Source: Siphonodentalium dalli (lineage: Eukaryota > Mollusca > Scaphopoda > Gadilida > Siphonodentaliidae). Taken from it: a stretch of 64,000 bases of DNA. Below the pieces are notes generated by a model. The model was not told where the DNA came from. It was given only the letters and a program-made list of their open reading frames with translations, and made no database searches. The translations under genes were made by a program, and so were the position numbers. Position 1 is the first letter of the stretch; each line of letters opens with the position of its first letter. Positions 1-12,135 of the stretch are shown here, in pieces. The DNA lies in contig CP136067.1 of NCBI GenBank assembly GCA_032622095.1, positions 50,257,899-50,321,898 of the forward strand, in the 5' to 3' direction.

Positions 1-1104
1 ATGATCTCTATACGCACGTAGTCAGAGTAGAGAATCATGACATGCAATGGTCTAGCCAAATATATAACCTCCCTGGCAAGGGGGTGGGTCTGCAGATTTG
101 TTTTCCAGACACATTGTGTCAGGGCCGAAAAAGGTGAGTAATGTAATTTTTTTCCTACGCTGAAATTTACTCATGATGCCCTTTATTAATCGTATATAGA
201 CTCTAATATACATGAATATGTGTCATTTATAACACACCAATCGGCCCTCGACCAATGGAAGTTATCTAATGAGGTCCGGTGACCGACCTTTATTTACTAT
301 AAAGATCTTTAAGTCGTCGCCTGTTCTATCAAACAATCTGTCGTGATTACAACAAGCTTATGCATTGTATTCGTGGCGCACACCTTGATTGACCAATTAT
401 GCACTCCCGTTCATTCAAACAAGTTACTTTTCCACCGAGGTGAGCCTTACTTATATGGGCTGTGATACCATGTTTAGTCACAATGAGCAGATGCAGGGAC
501 GTAGCGATTGGAAGACATGGGCGATACGCCATGCCAAATATATAAACGTTAATAATTAAATAATTAATTAAAGTAATACCGAGTTTACGCCATACTAAAA
601 TATCAGATGGGGGCGGGGGTAATCGGACAAGTTAGTTGGGCATTTGCTTTGTCGGCAAATGCCTGCAGTTACTATCCTGAACAATGGCAATTTAGCCCCT
701 CCCCCCTCACCAACACAATGAACACATGTAATCAACGACCGACAGCAACTAACCAATATTTACAGTAACAAAAGGTCAGTAACCGGTCCCCATTGAATAA
801 CTTTCATTTGTTGAAAGTGCTGTTTGTGATATTATAAATCCGCTTGGAATGTATGAATAAATAAATCTGATACGTCTGGATACGTAGGAATAATCCACAA
901 TGGAGTAGAAGTGTAGTGTACTCTCCAGTTAATCCACGATTAACACAAAAGTAAATTGAAATGTCATGATTCGGCATAAATGCAATTCGTTGAACAATCT
1001 GGTATTCACCGAACCATGTTTGTAAGACTGATCACACATTTAATTGGTAACAGAAACTCATCACTAATTGTAAGTTTCTCGGGCTGATTGGGTGTCATAA
1101 ATAT

Positions 1105-1209
1105 GTTATAAGCACGGCGTCCGATTTATAAGTGAAATAAACACCACGCATGCCCTCCAGGTGCCTGTGATCTTTATTTCACTTATAAATCGGACGCCGT
1201 GCTTATAAC
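1105..1209. repeat. Perfect 37-bp inverted repeat hairpin
   Basis: Arms 1105-1141 and 1173-1209 are perfect reverse complements, with a 31-bp spacer. The core reads gcacggcgtccgatttataa. Confidence 0.9.
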
Positions 1210-1363
1210 GTATATTTAGAGCATATTTAACTGCATGTTGATTGTTGGGGGTCTATATATGGTCTGAGGATCTAATAGCGGTACAAATACAAGCAGTCTG
1301 GCAAATATAACTCGAAATTGCCACTGGAATTCACATCAGATCCATTCCTTGGGTGTGAAATAA

Positions 1364-1497
1364 TGTACAGTATGTGTTTTTCTTGTACGAGTCCAGGTTG
1401 TGGTGAAAAGTCATATTGGACGAGACACGCCAGTGTCGAGTCCAATATGACTTTTCACCACAACCTGGACGAGTACAAGAAAAACTCATACTGTACA
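1364..1497. repeat. 58-bp-arm inverted repeat hairpin
   Basis: Arms 1364-1421 and 1440-1497 are near-perfect reverse complements around an 18-bp spacer. The inner motif gtccaatatgac recurs three more times at 1779-1850, suggesting remnants of the same foldback family. Confidence 0.88.
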
Positions 1498-1979
1498 CAA
1501 CATTGTATAATTACATTTTTATTATCCATCTGTATCTTTATCCAAATTTTGGAAATAAAACTTTTGTGGTTATTTTTGGTATTTGTCGGCACTTAATTCT
1601 CTATAAAAGCCTGTACCGTACATTGGTCATCAGAAAGCATGATTTGGAAAAGTAAACACGGAAGTGAGAAAAAAACTCAACGCGGAAGTGAAACGTCTGC
1701 TAAAATCCATCAATGTTGCGCGCGCATCACAATTTCACCGATTCATTTCGCAATAGAGTTAATTCGTGACGTCACGGAGTCCAATATGAGAAGTCATATT
1801 GTACAGTCGGGAGTCCAATATGACTTTCGGGGAGTCCAATATGACTTTTTCCAGGACTATCACGTGGTGGCTTTTGCCCAATCGGAAATGGTGTTAGTTA
1901 AGATATGGATAATAATATTGTAGGTGTGTATTGTGTAGCAATGTGGTGACTGATTGGAGGTCCAGAGCCTGTCAGTATG

Positions 1980-2362
1980 GCTGAATAGGTCACTCTCACC
2001 GGTTTTCTGTGATAAAGTTACCCAGGTTCCTAATTTTGTGATAAAGTTACCCAGGTTGGTGAGAATTGTGATAAAGTTACCCAGGTTAAGCAAATCTCAC
2101 AATATCAACTCGATTTAAAAGTGACAGAGGGAAATATTGTTCAGTTTTGGCAAGTAATAGCCCTTATCAAGCATAAATTAAAACATATTAGTACTGTAGT
2201 TCGTCATTTTGATCACAAAAATCAATAATTTGTTGCTAAACATGAACTATTATTAACCTGGGTAACTTTATCACATTCTTCTCCAACCTGGGTAACTTTA
2301 TCACAATTTCAGGAACCTGGGTAACTTTATCACAGAAAACCGGTGAGAGTGACCTATTCAGC
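1980..2362. repeat. Foldback element with triplicated subrepeat in each arm
   Basis: Each arm carries three copies of tgtgataaagttacccagg (left 1980-2095, right 2255-2362, inverted), and the outermost ends contain the shared ggtcactctcaccgg. A solo copy of the outer end recurs at about 2513-2538. It is a foldback MITE or similar. Confidence 0.85.
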
Positions 2363-2747
2363 GTCAGGCTGTGGCTAGAAAGTATGGTTTGATGTCTGGA
2401 AGGACGAGTTGGTCATGTAACTATTTTGCATTATAATTATAATTACTCCGTTTGTGTATAGTACGCCTGTCGCTCACACGGGGTTTATAGTTTTACAAGG
2501 CTAAAGCCATATTATGGCTGAATGGGTCACTCTCACCAAAAAGCTGCTGAAGGGTACACAGGGTTTGTAAATGTGCTGAAGAGCACACAAGGGTACACAG
2601 GATTTCTGGTCTGCATGAACACCGTTCATTAAACTGTGTTTCTGAAAGCATGGCGGCCAATCATCAGTTTGTTTTCAATTTATTTAAATGTTTATTGGAA
2701 CGTAAACAATTAATTACTGAACTCATGACAGTCACGAAAACTAAACG

Positions 2748-3209
2748 TCATTAAGAACGAGATTTAAAAACCTGTGTACAATGATAACTGAGTCAGGCCA
2801 TGCCTTTATTATTAGTTTAAAAAATTATATCGCTGACTACGTTATCGAGTTTTAATGAGGTAAAATCTCCAATTAACCCAGAAACAGGTTTGACACATTG
2901 TCAAGAGCACCGTACATGACCTAACTGTAATCTTACTATTATAAGTGGGGTATAAAATATAATTAATTTTTTGTGTTATCATTAAGAACGAGATTTAAAA
3001 ACCTGTGTACAATGATAACTGAGTCAGGCCATGCCTTTATTATTAGTTTAAAAAATTATATCGCTGACTACGTTATCGAGTTTTAATGAGGTAAAATCTC
3101 CAATTAACCCAGAAACAGGTTTGACACATTGTCAAGAGCACCGTACATGACCTAACTGTAATCTTACTATTATAAGTGGGGTATAAAATATAATTAATTT
3201 TTTGTGTTA
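2748..3209. repeat. 231-bp tandem duplication, two near-identical copies
   Basis: Copies 2748-2978 and 2979-3209 match essentially base for base and contain no coding frame. The lack of divergence means a very recent duplication or an assembly collapse/expansion artefact. Confidence 0.9.
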
Positions 3210-4086
3210 TCATTGAATCCAATGATTGACAACAACATACATACGATAATGCCTACATAATATTGCTTTAGTCACGCACTTTATCAAGTGATATAGCAAG
3301 CACAAACTTGGAAACTTCGAGTAATGTTTGCCAGATCGAAGGCTTGCATTTATACCGCTATTGGAACCTCAGACCATATAGAGACCCCGGCCCGCATGGA
3401 GTTACATGCGCTATAAATGATATAGATATGAGTCTATATAAGATTATTAAAGGATAACGTGAGTAAATTTCTGTGTAGGAAAACATTTTCATTACTCATT
3501 TTTCCGGCCCCGACACACCCATATTCACATACCCCACCTTGTGTCTGGTAAAAGTCATGTCATGAATCTCTGCTCTGATTATGTCTGTATAGAGATCATA
3601 ATCCACCACTTCAAATAATGGAAACGTGTTCATGATCTGACAGGGAAGTTTATAAAATTGACACAAACATTGCAGCTATAATATATTTCTTGATTAATAC
3701 CTGTTCCTCGGTAATACTTATGTACCGATATTGAAGTATATTCCACAGTAAGTGTATGTTGCAGCTCGAGATGCATGCATGAACTATGTCAAATTGTCAA
3801 GTCTGATTTTCATCCCTCACAGTCATGGAATTTCTTCCCTGCTTTGTTTGTTGAATGCTATGAAGTTCCCCGTCAGAACATAACAAAGTTCCCATATTTT
3901 AAACGGTTGTAATATAATATCTACGTGCGTAGCCAGAGTAGAAACTAACGACATGGTATAATAGTTGTCGACCATTCTTATATTCTATAAGAGAGAGAAA
4001 TATATTCAGCACATGCTTTGGAAACAGACAATCGTACATTTTACTACCGTATATAGGATTGAAATACAGAGCCATCTCAACATAAT

Positions 4087-4153
4087 TAGTTATTATTATA
4101 TTATTATTATTATTATTATGTTCCTGTCTACCCCCCCCCCCCCCCCCCCCCCC
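4087..4153 (+). repeat. TTA microsatellite followed by C23 homopolymer
   Basis: An imperfect (TTA)n run is followed by 23 consecutive C (4131-4153). Length is unreliable in most sequencing data. The rest of 3600-4970 shows no gene apart from the weak candidate first exon discussed in the findings. Confidence 0.9.
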
Positions 4154-4973
4154 TTGTACTATTTAAAATAACCGCCAAATTATTGTCAACACACATGCAG
4201 GGACCATTGTTCTCACAGGGACACATAAGATATAACAGAAACGCAGGCATCGTGAATCAAAAAACGATAATGACTCTGGAAAAGCATGCGGGGACAAATA
4301 CGTCATATCGAAATGGCGGCGCTTCCGGTCGAGATTGGCAGGTCGCTTATAGGTTTAATTGTTTGAATTTAATTATTGTAATAATATTGGCAGATTTAGC
4401 TGGCACTAACAATTATCCAAAAAGTAATAAAAACCTCATGAAAATTTTTAGGGATCTTTCCCAGTGTTCATCTCGCTGAAGCTTGTAGATGTAATTTCCG
4501 CCTACAACTGTGATCCAGATTTGTTAAGATGGAGACGACCTGTTAAAAAGGGACTGACTTTGGGGGTCTTAACACATTTCTCATTAATGAAATAACTGAG
4601 ACTCATTTCCTTCAAACCTGCCCCAACCCCCCACACCAGACCCAGACCCCCCACCCTGCCTCTAACCCCAGCTCCATCCAAATTCCACCAGAATGGTGTG
4701 CATCCAATTAGAGTTAATTCTTCTCATGTCATCATTTAATATTTGAGATCTGACACACTGGGATAAACAACCACCAAATAGCATTGGAGTGTGTGTTGTC
4801 AATCAAATACAATGTGCTCTTCCATTATTAATCTGTTAACCAGCTGAACTCGTCATCTGATTTTGCAAAGAACAATGGGGGTGTACTTGATTCAATTTGT
4901 CCGGTTCAAATGGGATAACTTGATCAATTAGGACCAGCACCAGGGATATAACTGTGTCCCTCAATTGTAATTA

Positions 4974-5048
4974 TTGACCCTTCCATCACTGGAGCTTCCT
5001 GAAATTTTGTGAAAACTCTGTGCAAATGCATTCTCTTATATATGCAAA
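4974..5048 (+). mobile_element. Truncated TTAA-type MITE (left end only)
   Basis: TTGACCCTTCCATCACTGG followed by the sub-terminal gcattctcttatatatgc motif matches the ends of the piggyBac-like MITEs at 20750 and 28148. The right half is missing and is replaced by the AAGGTCA-rich block. Confidence 0.6.
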
Positions 5049-5049
5049 C

Positions 5050-7190
5050 TAGAAGGTGACCCGACTTCGTCCGGGCTTTGACCTTGAATTGACCATTTTG
5101 AAGGTCAAGGTCAGGTGGGGTCAAACACCAACACCCCAAAAATGGTGGAAATCGGCCCAGTGGATACCGGGAAATCGGCCCAGCGGATACCGAGATACCC
5201 ATTACCCTATGCATCAAATTTCGTCTGTAAAAATCCGCCAGTTTAACCAGATTTGATTTCCACTCAAGTATATAAACGCGCCTCATATACACACGCTCAT
5301 TAATTATCAAGTTTCAACGTAAAGATAAATGACCATCGGTGCCCGAAATATCGCCAAGACGTCTGAAACAGTCAAATGCATCGGCCGGTTAAGCGTTAAC
5401 GTGATCTAACGTTATGACCTCTAACGACGTCATAGAATTTACGCATTGTTTTTATCCTGATGGAAGATAGTACCACTTCTTCTTGATAATTGAGGCAGAT
5501 AACTAAAACGGATACATACGCATTATATATCGTTGGAAAGAGGAAACACGAAAGATTCTCACAGTGTCATTATTATGACTGGCATTTTATTATTCGCGCT
5601 GTTTCGAATCGATTTGTAAGCACCGAACTCAAATGAAAGTCCCGTAACACAGCGTAAAAACAGATTTGACCTCGGCACGTGAAAAGTTGACCTCGGATCT
5701 GAAAATCAATAGGCCTATGTTACTCCTGACCCGAAAATACCCCCACATACCAAGTTTCATCGAAATCGGGTCGGCCGTTTTCGAGTTCATCGATTACACA
5801 CACACAAACAAACAAACAGATCTTCCAAAATATATAATAGACTAGAAGGTGACCCGACTTCGTCCGGGCTTTGACCTTGAATTGTCCATTTTGAAGGTCA
5901 AGGTCAAGTGGGGTCACGATTTGACCAGTCCAAAAACACTGCCCGGACAAAAGTACCCGACAAACGTGCCCGTCGAAATCCATCCGGTTTTACCCGATTT
6001 GACCTTGAATTGAGCATTTTGAAGGTCAAGGTCAGGTCGGGGTCACGATTTGACCCGTCCAAAACACCCAGTGGACAAAAGTAACCCCCCACGTATCAAA
6101 TTTCGTCGAAATCCCATCAAAATTGGCGATTTGACCTTGAAGTTACCCGATTTCAAGGTCAAGGTCACGTCGCACGGGCAAATGAATATGCTTATGAGAC
6201 TCGCCATAAGAAAGTACCCCCCACATACCAAGTTTCATCGAAATCCCGTGATATTCGGGCGTTTGACCTTGAAATGACCCGATTTCAAGGTCAAGGTCAC
6301 GTCGCACGGACAAATGAATATGCTTATGAGACTCGCCATAAGAAAGTACCCCCACATACCAAGTTTCATCGAAATCCCGTGATATTCGGGCGTTTGACCT
6401 TGAAATGACCCGATTTCAAGGTCACGTCGCACGGACAAATTAATATGCCTATGTTCGTCCCCGGTCGAAAATACCCCCACATACGAAGTTTCATCGAAAT
6501 CGGTTGGGACGTTTTCGAGTTCACCGCGAACACACACACAGACAGACAGATCTTCCAAAATATATAATAGACTAGAAGGTGACCCGACTTCGTCTGGGCT
6601 TTGACCTTGAATTGTCCATTTTGAAGGTCAAGGTCAAGTGGGGTAACGATTTGACCAGTCCAAAACACTGCCCGGACAAAAGTACCCGACAAACGTGCCC
6701 GTCGAAATCCATCCGGTTTTACCCGATTTGACCTTGAATTGATCATTTTGAAGGTCAAGGTCTGGTCGGGGTCACGATTGGACCCGTCCAAAACAATCGG
6801 TGAACAAAAGTAACCCAACGTATCAAATTTCGTCGAAATCCCATCAAAATTGGCGATTTGACCTTGAAGTTACCCGATTTCAAGGTCAAGGTCACGTCGC
6901 ACGGGCAAATGAATATGCTTATGTCTAATGAGACTCGCCATAAGAAAGTACCCCCACATACCAAGTTTCATCGAAATCCCGTGATATTCGGGCGTTTGAC
7001 CTTGAAATGACCCGATTTCAAGGTCAAGGTGACGTCGCACGGACAAATTAATATGCCTATGTTCGACCCCGGCCGAAAATACCCCCACATACCAAGTTTC
7101 ATCGAAATCGGTTGGGACGTTTTCGAGTTCATCGCGAACACACACACAGACACACAGACAGACAGATCTTCCAAAATATATAATAGATAA
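5050..7190. repeat. AAGGTCA-rich composite repeat block, two copies
   Basis: Modules of 110-130 bp with aaggtcaaggtca alternate with caagtttcatcgaaat-type segments. Two larger copies (about 5840-6565 and 6571-7187) each end in acacacagacagacagat and a tatataatag tail. Long open frames arise because the modules lack stops, and their products simply repeat (for example DLDLQNGQFKVK). The same family lies at 43930-45290 in the opposite orientation. TCAAGGTCA is also the consensus of ERR-type nuclear receptor half-sites. The AT-rich stretch 7191-8150 holds nothing further that I can identify. Confidence 0.9.
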
Positions 7191-8149
7191 GACCGAATAA
7201 GGTCAAATTTCGTGGGGATAGTACCTAGGTGGCTGGGATTAAGTTTTTGTTCAAATGGTGTCACCAGGTCAAATATTGGCAGAGCCAGGGACATAACTCT
7301 TTCCCGCCATAGTAATTCTTAAAACGACTTCTCAAGATTCATCATGCCGATATAGCTTATTTTGGTATGGAGGTTCCTTTGGGATTAAAAATGATAATTT
7401 TTAATTAAATTATTATTTTTTTATCTCCTTGCTGTAGCTATGTTCTCATTTAGAATTACTTGTTTTAAGTGATTGTTACAAGTACTTGCTTGTAGTTTTC
7501 AGAGTCCCCATCTCCTCTGTCTTTACAGTCAGGTAAGTGACTCAACAGTAATTGACAGTCTTTTCTAGATAAATAAACCATTCCTGGTTTTATAAAATGT
7601 TCAGGTTGTGTATTATTTCATACTTCAATTAAGCAACAGCAATTTTATTGCCTGGTTTACGAACCCATCTGCAACTTATAATTAAAATAAATTGGCTTTT
7701 GTTCCTGTTCACTAAATTATGAAGCATTTGGTGAAGAGAATAGTAGATGGTAAAGTCTTTCCTTTTGTGTTCTCCTTTTCCCCCCATTATTTCAACTGTT
7801 TATTTGTATAAATTGGATTAGACACATTGTTTTCATATCATCTTGTTAAATTCAAGTACATTTCCAATATTTGTCTATCCTTTTATATTTGTGATGAATA
7901 TATTTTTATTCTTTTTTTCCCTCCTGCATCTACTTTTTTTCACCCAAATGTTCATAAACCGGGTTATGATATTAGTGTGACCTTACATTGATAAGAAGAG
8001 TTGTTCTCATTCTACTGGCTGGAACCCTGAATAAATCATTTATTCTTCACTTAAAATTTCTCAACATTTTAATATGGAGATGAAATATGTAATATTTTCA
8101 GCTATCTTGAGAAAATTTAGCATTGCGTGTTTAGTTGTAATTACTGTTA

Positions 8150-9270
8150 CATGTATGTACTTTTTACATACCCACAGTCTTTGAGTTCCTTTATTGACTA
8201 GCACAGCATCACTTTGAATTGAATCTTTATTAATTTCAAATTTGTGCAATCTTCTGGAGCTACTCCCCCAAATTTGGAGTTTCCAACCCGCAAATCTTAA
8301 GTCAGGGAACCAAAATTATTGAAGTCATAATTTACTCATTGATAAGAATAACATTTGTTACTAAGGCTGCCAATTTCAATTTCAGCCACATAAAAGGATT
8401 TATTCCAAACTTTTGTTCAAAGGTACCCAGTTTGTCGCATTAGTTAAAAAATTGTAAAAATCAAAAACGTTTCATACATAAGCCTACCTCATCAATTTAG
8501 AAGCAGAATTTGGGACACACCTTTCATTATCAGTTTCTCTTTACCAAACTGAACATAGCTCCATTATACCTGATTATTCTTCCTATTATCTTGCCTAATA
8601 TAATTTATTAAATGATCCTACCCTTATTCCATTCAATAAACCAATTCTATAAATTGTGATATGCAACATTCGTTGCATAACAGGAAATAGTGCCAATTGT
8701 ATTATTGTTGCGCGAACGTGACCTTTGACTACCGGTTTGTCATCTGTTTACATTCCATACTCTACATCTCAAAATACTATGGCTTTGAATATTTTTCCAA
8801 CAAACTCTTAATGATTGAAGAGTTTGAAAACTGATTTCATTAAATTTACAACATTAAATACGTCAAAGAGTCTTTATTTATCTGGTACTATTTCTTTAAC
8901 CGGGCAAACAATGCATAGTTATGTGAAATGTCATCGCAGAAACCATTGTTGGTTCGTGTCCTATTTGTTGGTTTAAGTATGTTTTATCAAGGTTTTGGAT
9001 CATGTAATAAATAGAATCTACAACTCATCCCCAGTTTATAGTGGAATTTACAAAACTCTTACAATAAATCCTCTATTGACTAATTGACTGATGTTTCATA
9101 AATTGATATGGTACATTTTAGATACCCAGCTAGTTGTTAGTTATGTTGTTATGCTAAATAAATATATTTGTTACACTTCACATTTATGAATTTTGTCTGA
9201 ATGTTCCCATGTGTTTTGTGGATATAAAATACACTTATTCATGGAAGATCTAAGGGTATGTGTGGTGGGG
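8150..9270 (+). repeat. Duplicon copy A, shared with the 3' side of PECR
   Basis: 8150-8600 matches 43170-43625 in the same orientation (shared gttcctttattgact, cttaagtcagggaac, gataagaataacattt). 9060-9270 matches 45290-45450 (cccagctagttgttagttat). 8860-9065 matches 42530-42770 but inverted. So one compound unit was duplicated and rearranged. 9271-9775 shows nothing else. Confidence 0.75.
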
Positions 9271-9781
9271 GTTTGTTCAGTACCATCAGGATAAGTATTC
9301 TATGGAGGAATTTTCGCATTATGTATTTCCAGACAAGTTGAGTTACATTTCTTACATTTCCAAATGAAGAGGTTATCCATCTGTGTTCATCTTTACATGT
9401 AATTTCTGAAACTGTGTATGACCTTGAACATTTCAGCAATACGTTTAGTTATTATTATTTTTTTTCAAAAATTACTTTGGAAATCAATGGCAGTCTGTGT
9501 GCATTTTTATCTGAACATTCCCTCCAAAAGACTAATAGGACTCCTGCACTTGTTTTATCAAAGCATCCCTCCAGATGAAAATGGCCAGTCCAAGGTTTTT
9601 TTTATTACTCAAAGGGTGAGTCCATTCAGTAATTAAACAGTTAATTGGATCCTCGATGTAACATGTTAATCCAAAATGTACTCATAAAAAATTTGCAGCA
9701 AGTGAACAGACTCCAGATAAAATTTGTTTTGCAACACGTTGCACAATATTATTTTATTTAATAATAAAAGGCCCCCGATGA

Positions 9782-10950
9782 AGTAGTCCAAGTCTTCTTG
9801 TACTAAAACCAGCTAAGATATTGGGATGGCGATGCTGGCGTTTAGTCCAAGACCGCCCTATATGCTCGCTTATGACACGGCTTAAGCGTTAGTGACCCGC
9901 TCAAATAAAACCACAATTATATGAAATAAAATATCACAATTGCGACAATAAACGGATATTTTCCGCAGAAGACATGCTATTTTATCTGAAACCCACATCA
10001 GTTGTGAATTTAAAACGGTAATTTAATGCGAAAAGAGACATTTACCTCAATGTTTACAATTTTTTTAAAGTATGCGAACTCGGTTGACCTCGCGAACTGT
10101 GTTCGGCATTTTCCGTTGAAAATATTCCGTAGATTTTGGACAACAACGCAAATTACGATGAATTCTCCATTGTAATCGTAATTATGTGTGTCAATAAATA
10201 AAATAATAAATAGATTAATTAAACATTGGAGATATAAATGTAATACACTAAATAAATGAACCTTAAGTTTGAAAAGTCCCACTAAAACGGAAGAACTATA
10301 TTTCGAAACTGTGTGATTCGGTTCTCCGATTATTTTATCAACACAGATGTCAAAATGCACACCACACGCATGGCAAGTCAGACACAAGAGATCTAATTTG
10401 CTCCAATTTTGACAAGTTGCTTGCGATAATTGTCAACAAAACTACCGTTCTGATCCTCCATTATGTCATTAAGTTTTTAGTGCGGGAATTGTTCTGAAAG
10501 CACATAGAAAACTGGACTTTCGGGCGATCGGTTTTCGCCATTTTTGTTCGGAAAACCCGCGCTATATATAGAAACGGAAAGTAGAATTCCCAGAACAAAC
10601 AGCGGATTATGCCGAACTTATTCGGACCACTTCGGCTTTCGGTTAAAACGTAAACAAACAGAGAAACAAATCGATGTTTGTGGCAATCAACCGGAATATT
10701 CTATGTGTAATTTAACATTAAAGTTAGATTATTATACACCATTATGACCATTAGATGTAAGCCTTTCCGATGTATATAGCATCATGTATTGATTTGCTAG
10801 GTAAATCGAGTAAAATACACCACAAATTCCCGCCACAGATCGTGGGCGTAACTCATGTGGTAGGATTGGTATGCAAGCGGGCTTGGACTAAACGCCAGCA
10901 TCGCCATCCCAATATCTTAGCTGGTTTTAGTACAAGAAGACTTGGACTAC
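9782..10950. mobile_element. 1.17-kb element with ~75-bp terminal inverted repeats
   Basis: The ends gtagtccaagtcttcttg and caagaagacttggactac are reverse complements, and the match extends about 75 bp inward to tgctggcgtttagtcc. The flanks share cgatga (9776-9781 and 10951-10956), a likely target duplication. No transposase is inside. Superfamily unassigned. Confidence 0.7.
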
Positions 10951-11214
10951 CGATGACGGTGGCAGGTTTGAAATATTTATGGTAAATATGGGTTTCAGAT
11001 CCCTATACCACAAACTGTAGGAGTAACTGATTAAACCAATATAATGCAAAGAGCATATTCACTAAATATGTTGCACATCTTCAACGTGTCAAGAAAGGGT
11101 AAATAACTCTAAAATCTATGTCGAAAAAGGCAATAACTCCATAACTGCCAAAATGAACTCAAAATCGCAGGTGTGCAGGTTCACATTCTGGTTGACATCT
11201 GTGACTAGTTTTAA

Positions 11215-11850
11215 AATGAAAGTATCAATAGCTCAACTTGGAGAGGGGATATAGAGGATCTGAAACGAGTTACTATTTTATACGGAATTTATCAACCGAG
11301 TTCACTAAATTCGATTTGAGCCGAGGTTTACCGAGGCTCAAATAGAATTTAGTGGACGAGGTTGATAAATTACGTATAAAATAGAACGAGTTTGAGATAT
11401 TTTTTATCACATGATCATATAATCGCTAAAATTTTATCGAAAAGAACAACAGTTCACTGCATCCAGCGAACATTGTCCCAAAGAGCGGCGTGACGTCATT
11501 GCACGCGACGATATTACACGTGTCTATTATGCTCGAATATTACATCTGCAAATAGTGCTAATCATGTGATAAAATTTCATGTGTTACAGTCAATGGAGCG
11601 AATAGCAATATGGAAAGTTCAAATGACTAAGTAATATATATCAACATGAAGAGATATATATCAAGTCAAATCCAAGATGGCCACTGACGGTCATGTTTTC
11701 CAATGAAATATATTTGATAGCTCCCATCTAGTAGATCAATATCAAGATCAATATGAAGTTTGGTGATGGTCGGTTGAGGGAAGTGGACTGTGGGGTGTGC
11801 CAAACGATCTAGTCATGCAAAGAGTAAATCCAAAATGGCTGCCGGTGGCA
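11215..11850 (+). repeat. Degenerate copy of the 160-bp satellite element, interrupted by an insertion
   Basis: The head sequence (tagctcaacttggaga, 11229-11250) and the continuation (cagtcaatggagcga then caagatggcc) match 58290-58385, but about 320 bp intervenes (about 11251-11570). The insert has its own inverted repeat (11263-11322 against 11335-11393). Just upstream, 11090-11210 is a fragment of the gaataactc-type repeat seen at 60780-61370. Confidence 0.65.
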
Positions 11851-11917
11851 TGTTTTTTAATGAAATTCGGAAAAATTAAGATTAGTCCCAACTTGTGGTC
11901 ATCCCGAAAATCCATCT

Positions 11918-12075
11918 GATACTAGGTCTCCCATAGCAGTTGATGCCTCAGCAGAATAAGGTTCCCAGTGGGTGAATTTGGTGATGCTAGCCCACCATGT
12001 GGGATAGTGTCACTAATTTACCCAATGCATGGGGACCTCATTGTACAAATAACAGACACTCTATTTCAATGCTTG
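11918..12075. mobile_element. Degraded copy of the hAT-type MITE (GGTGAATTTAGTGATGCTA family)
   Basis: Contains the family hairpin (cagaataaggttcccagtg, then gtgatgctagccc) and the outer acagacactctatttcaa. Both ends are eroded. Confidence 0.6.
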
Positions 12076-12135
12076 ATTGTTATTGCCTTAGATACATATA
12101 TTTCATGTCCTGTTAATAGTATACAACAGTGAATA

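Larger units (their letters stand above)
1..3599. mobile_element. Large element with ~200-bp inverted ends
   Basis: The window opens with atgatctctatac, and the reverse complement of this stands at 3587-3599. The inverted match continues for about 215 bp (roughly 1-215 against 3418-3599), with small indels. A further inverted match links 1240-1285 with about 3350-3385. No transposase frame is visible inside, so it would be non-autonomous. A degraded third copy of the end lies at about 3922-3960. Gene-free sequence inside this span consists of the hairpins and the tandem duplication listed separately. Confidence 0.5.

Noticed and set aside
6366-6818. 150-codon minus-strand frame and its neighbours between 5.7 and 7.3 kb
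   Set aside because: All are translations of the AAGGTCA composite repeat; the same peptide fragments recur in other frames and at 43.9-45.3 kb.
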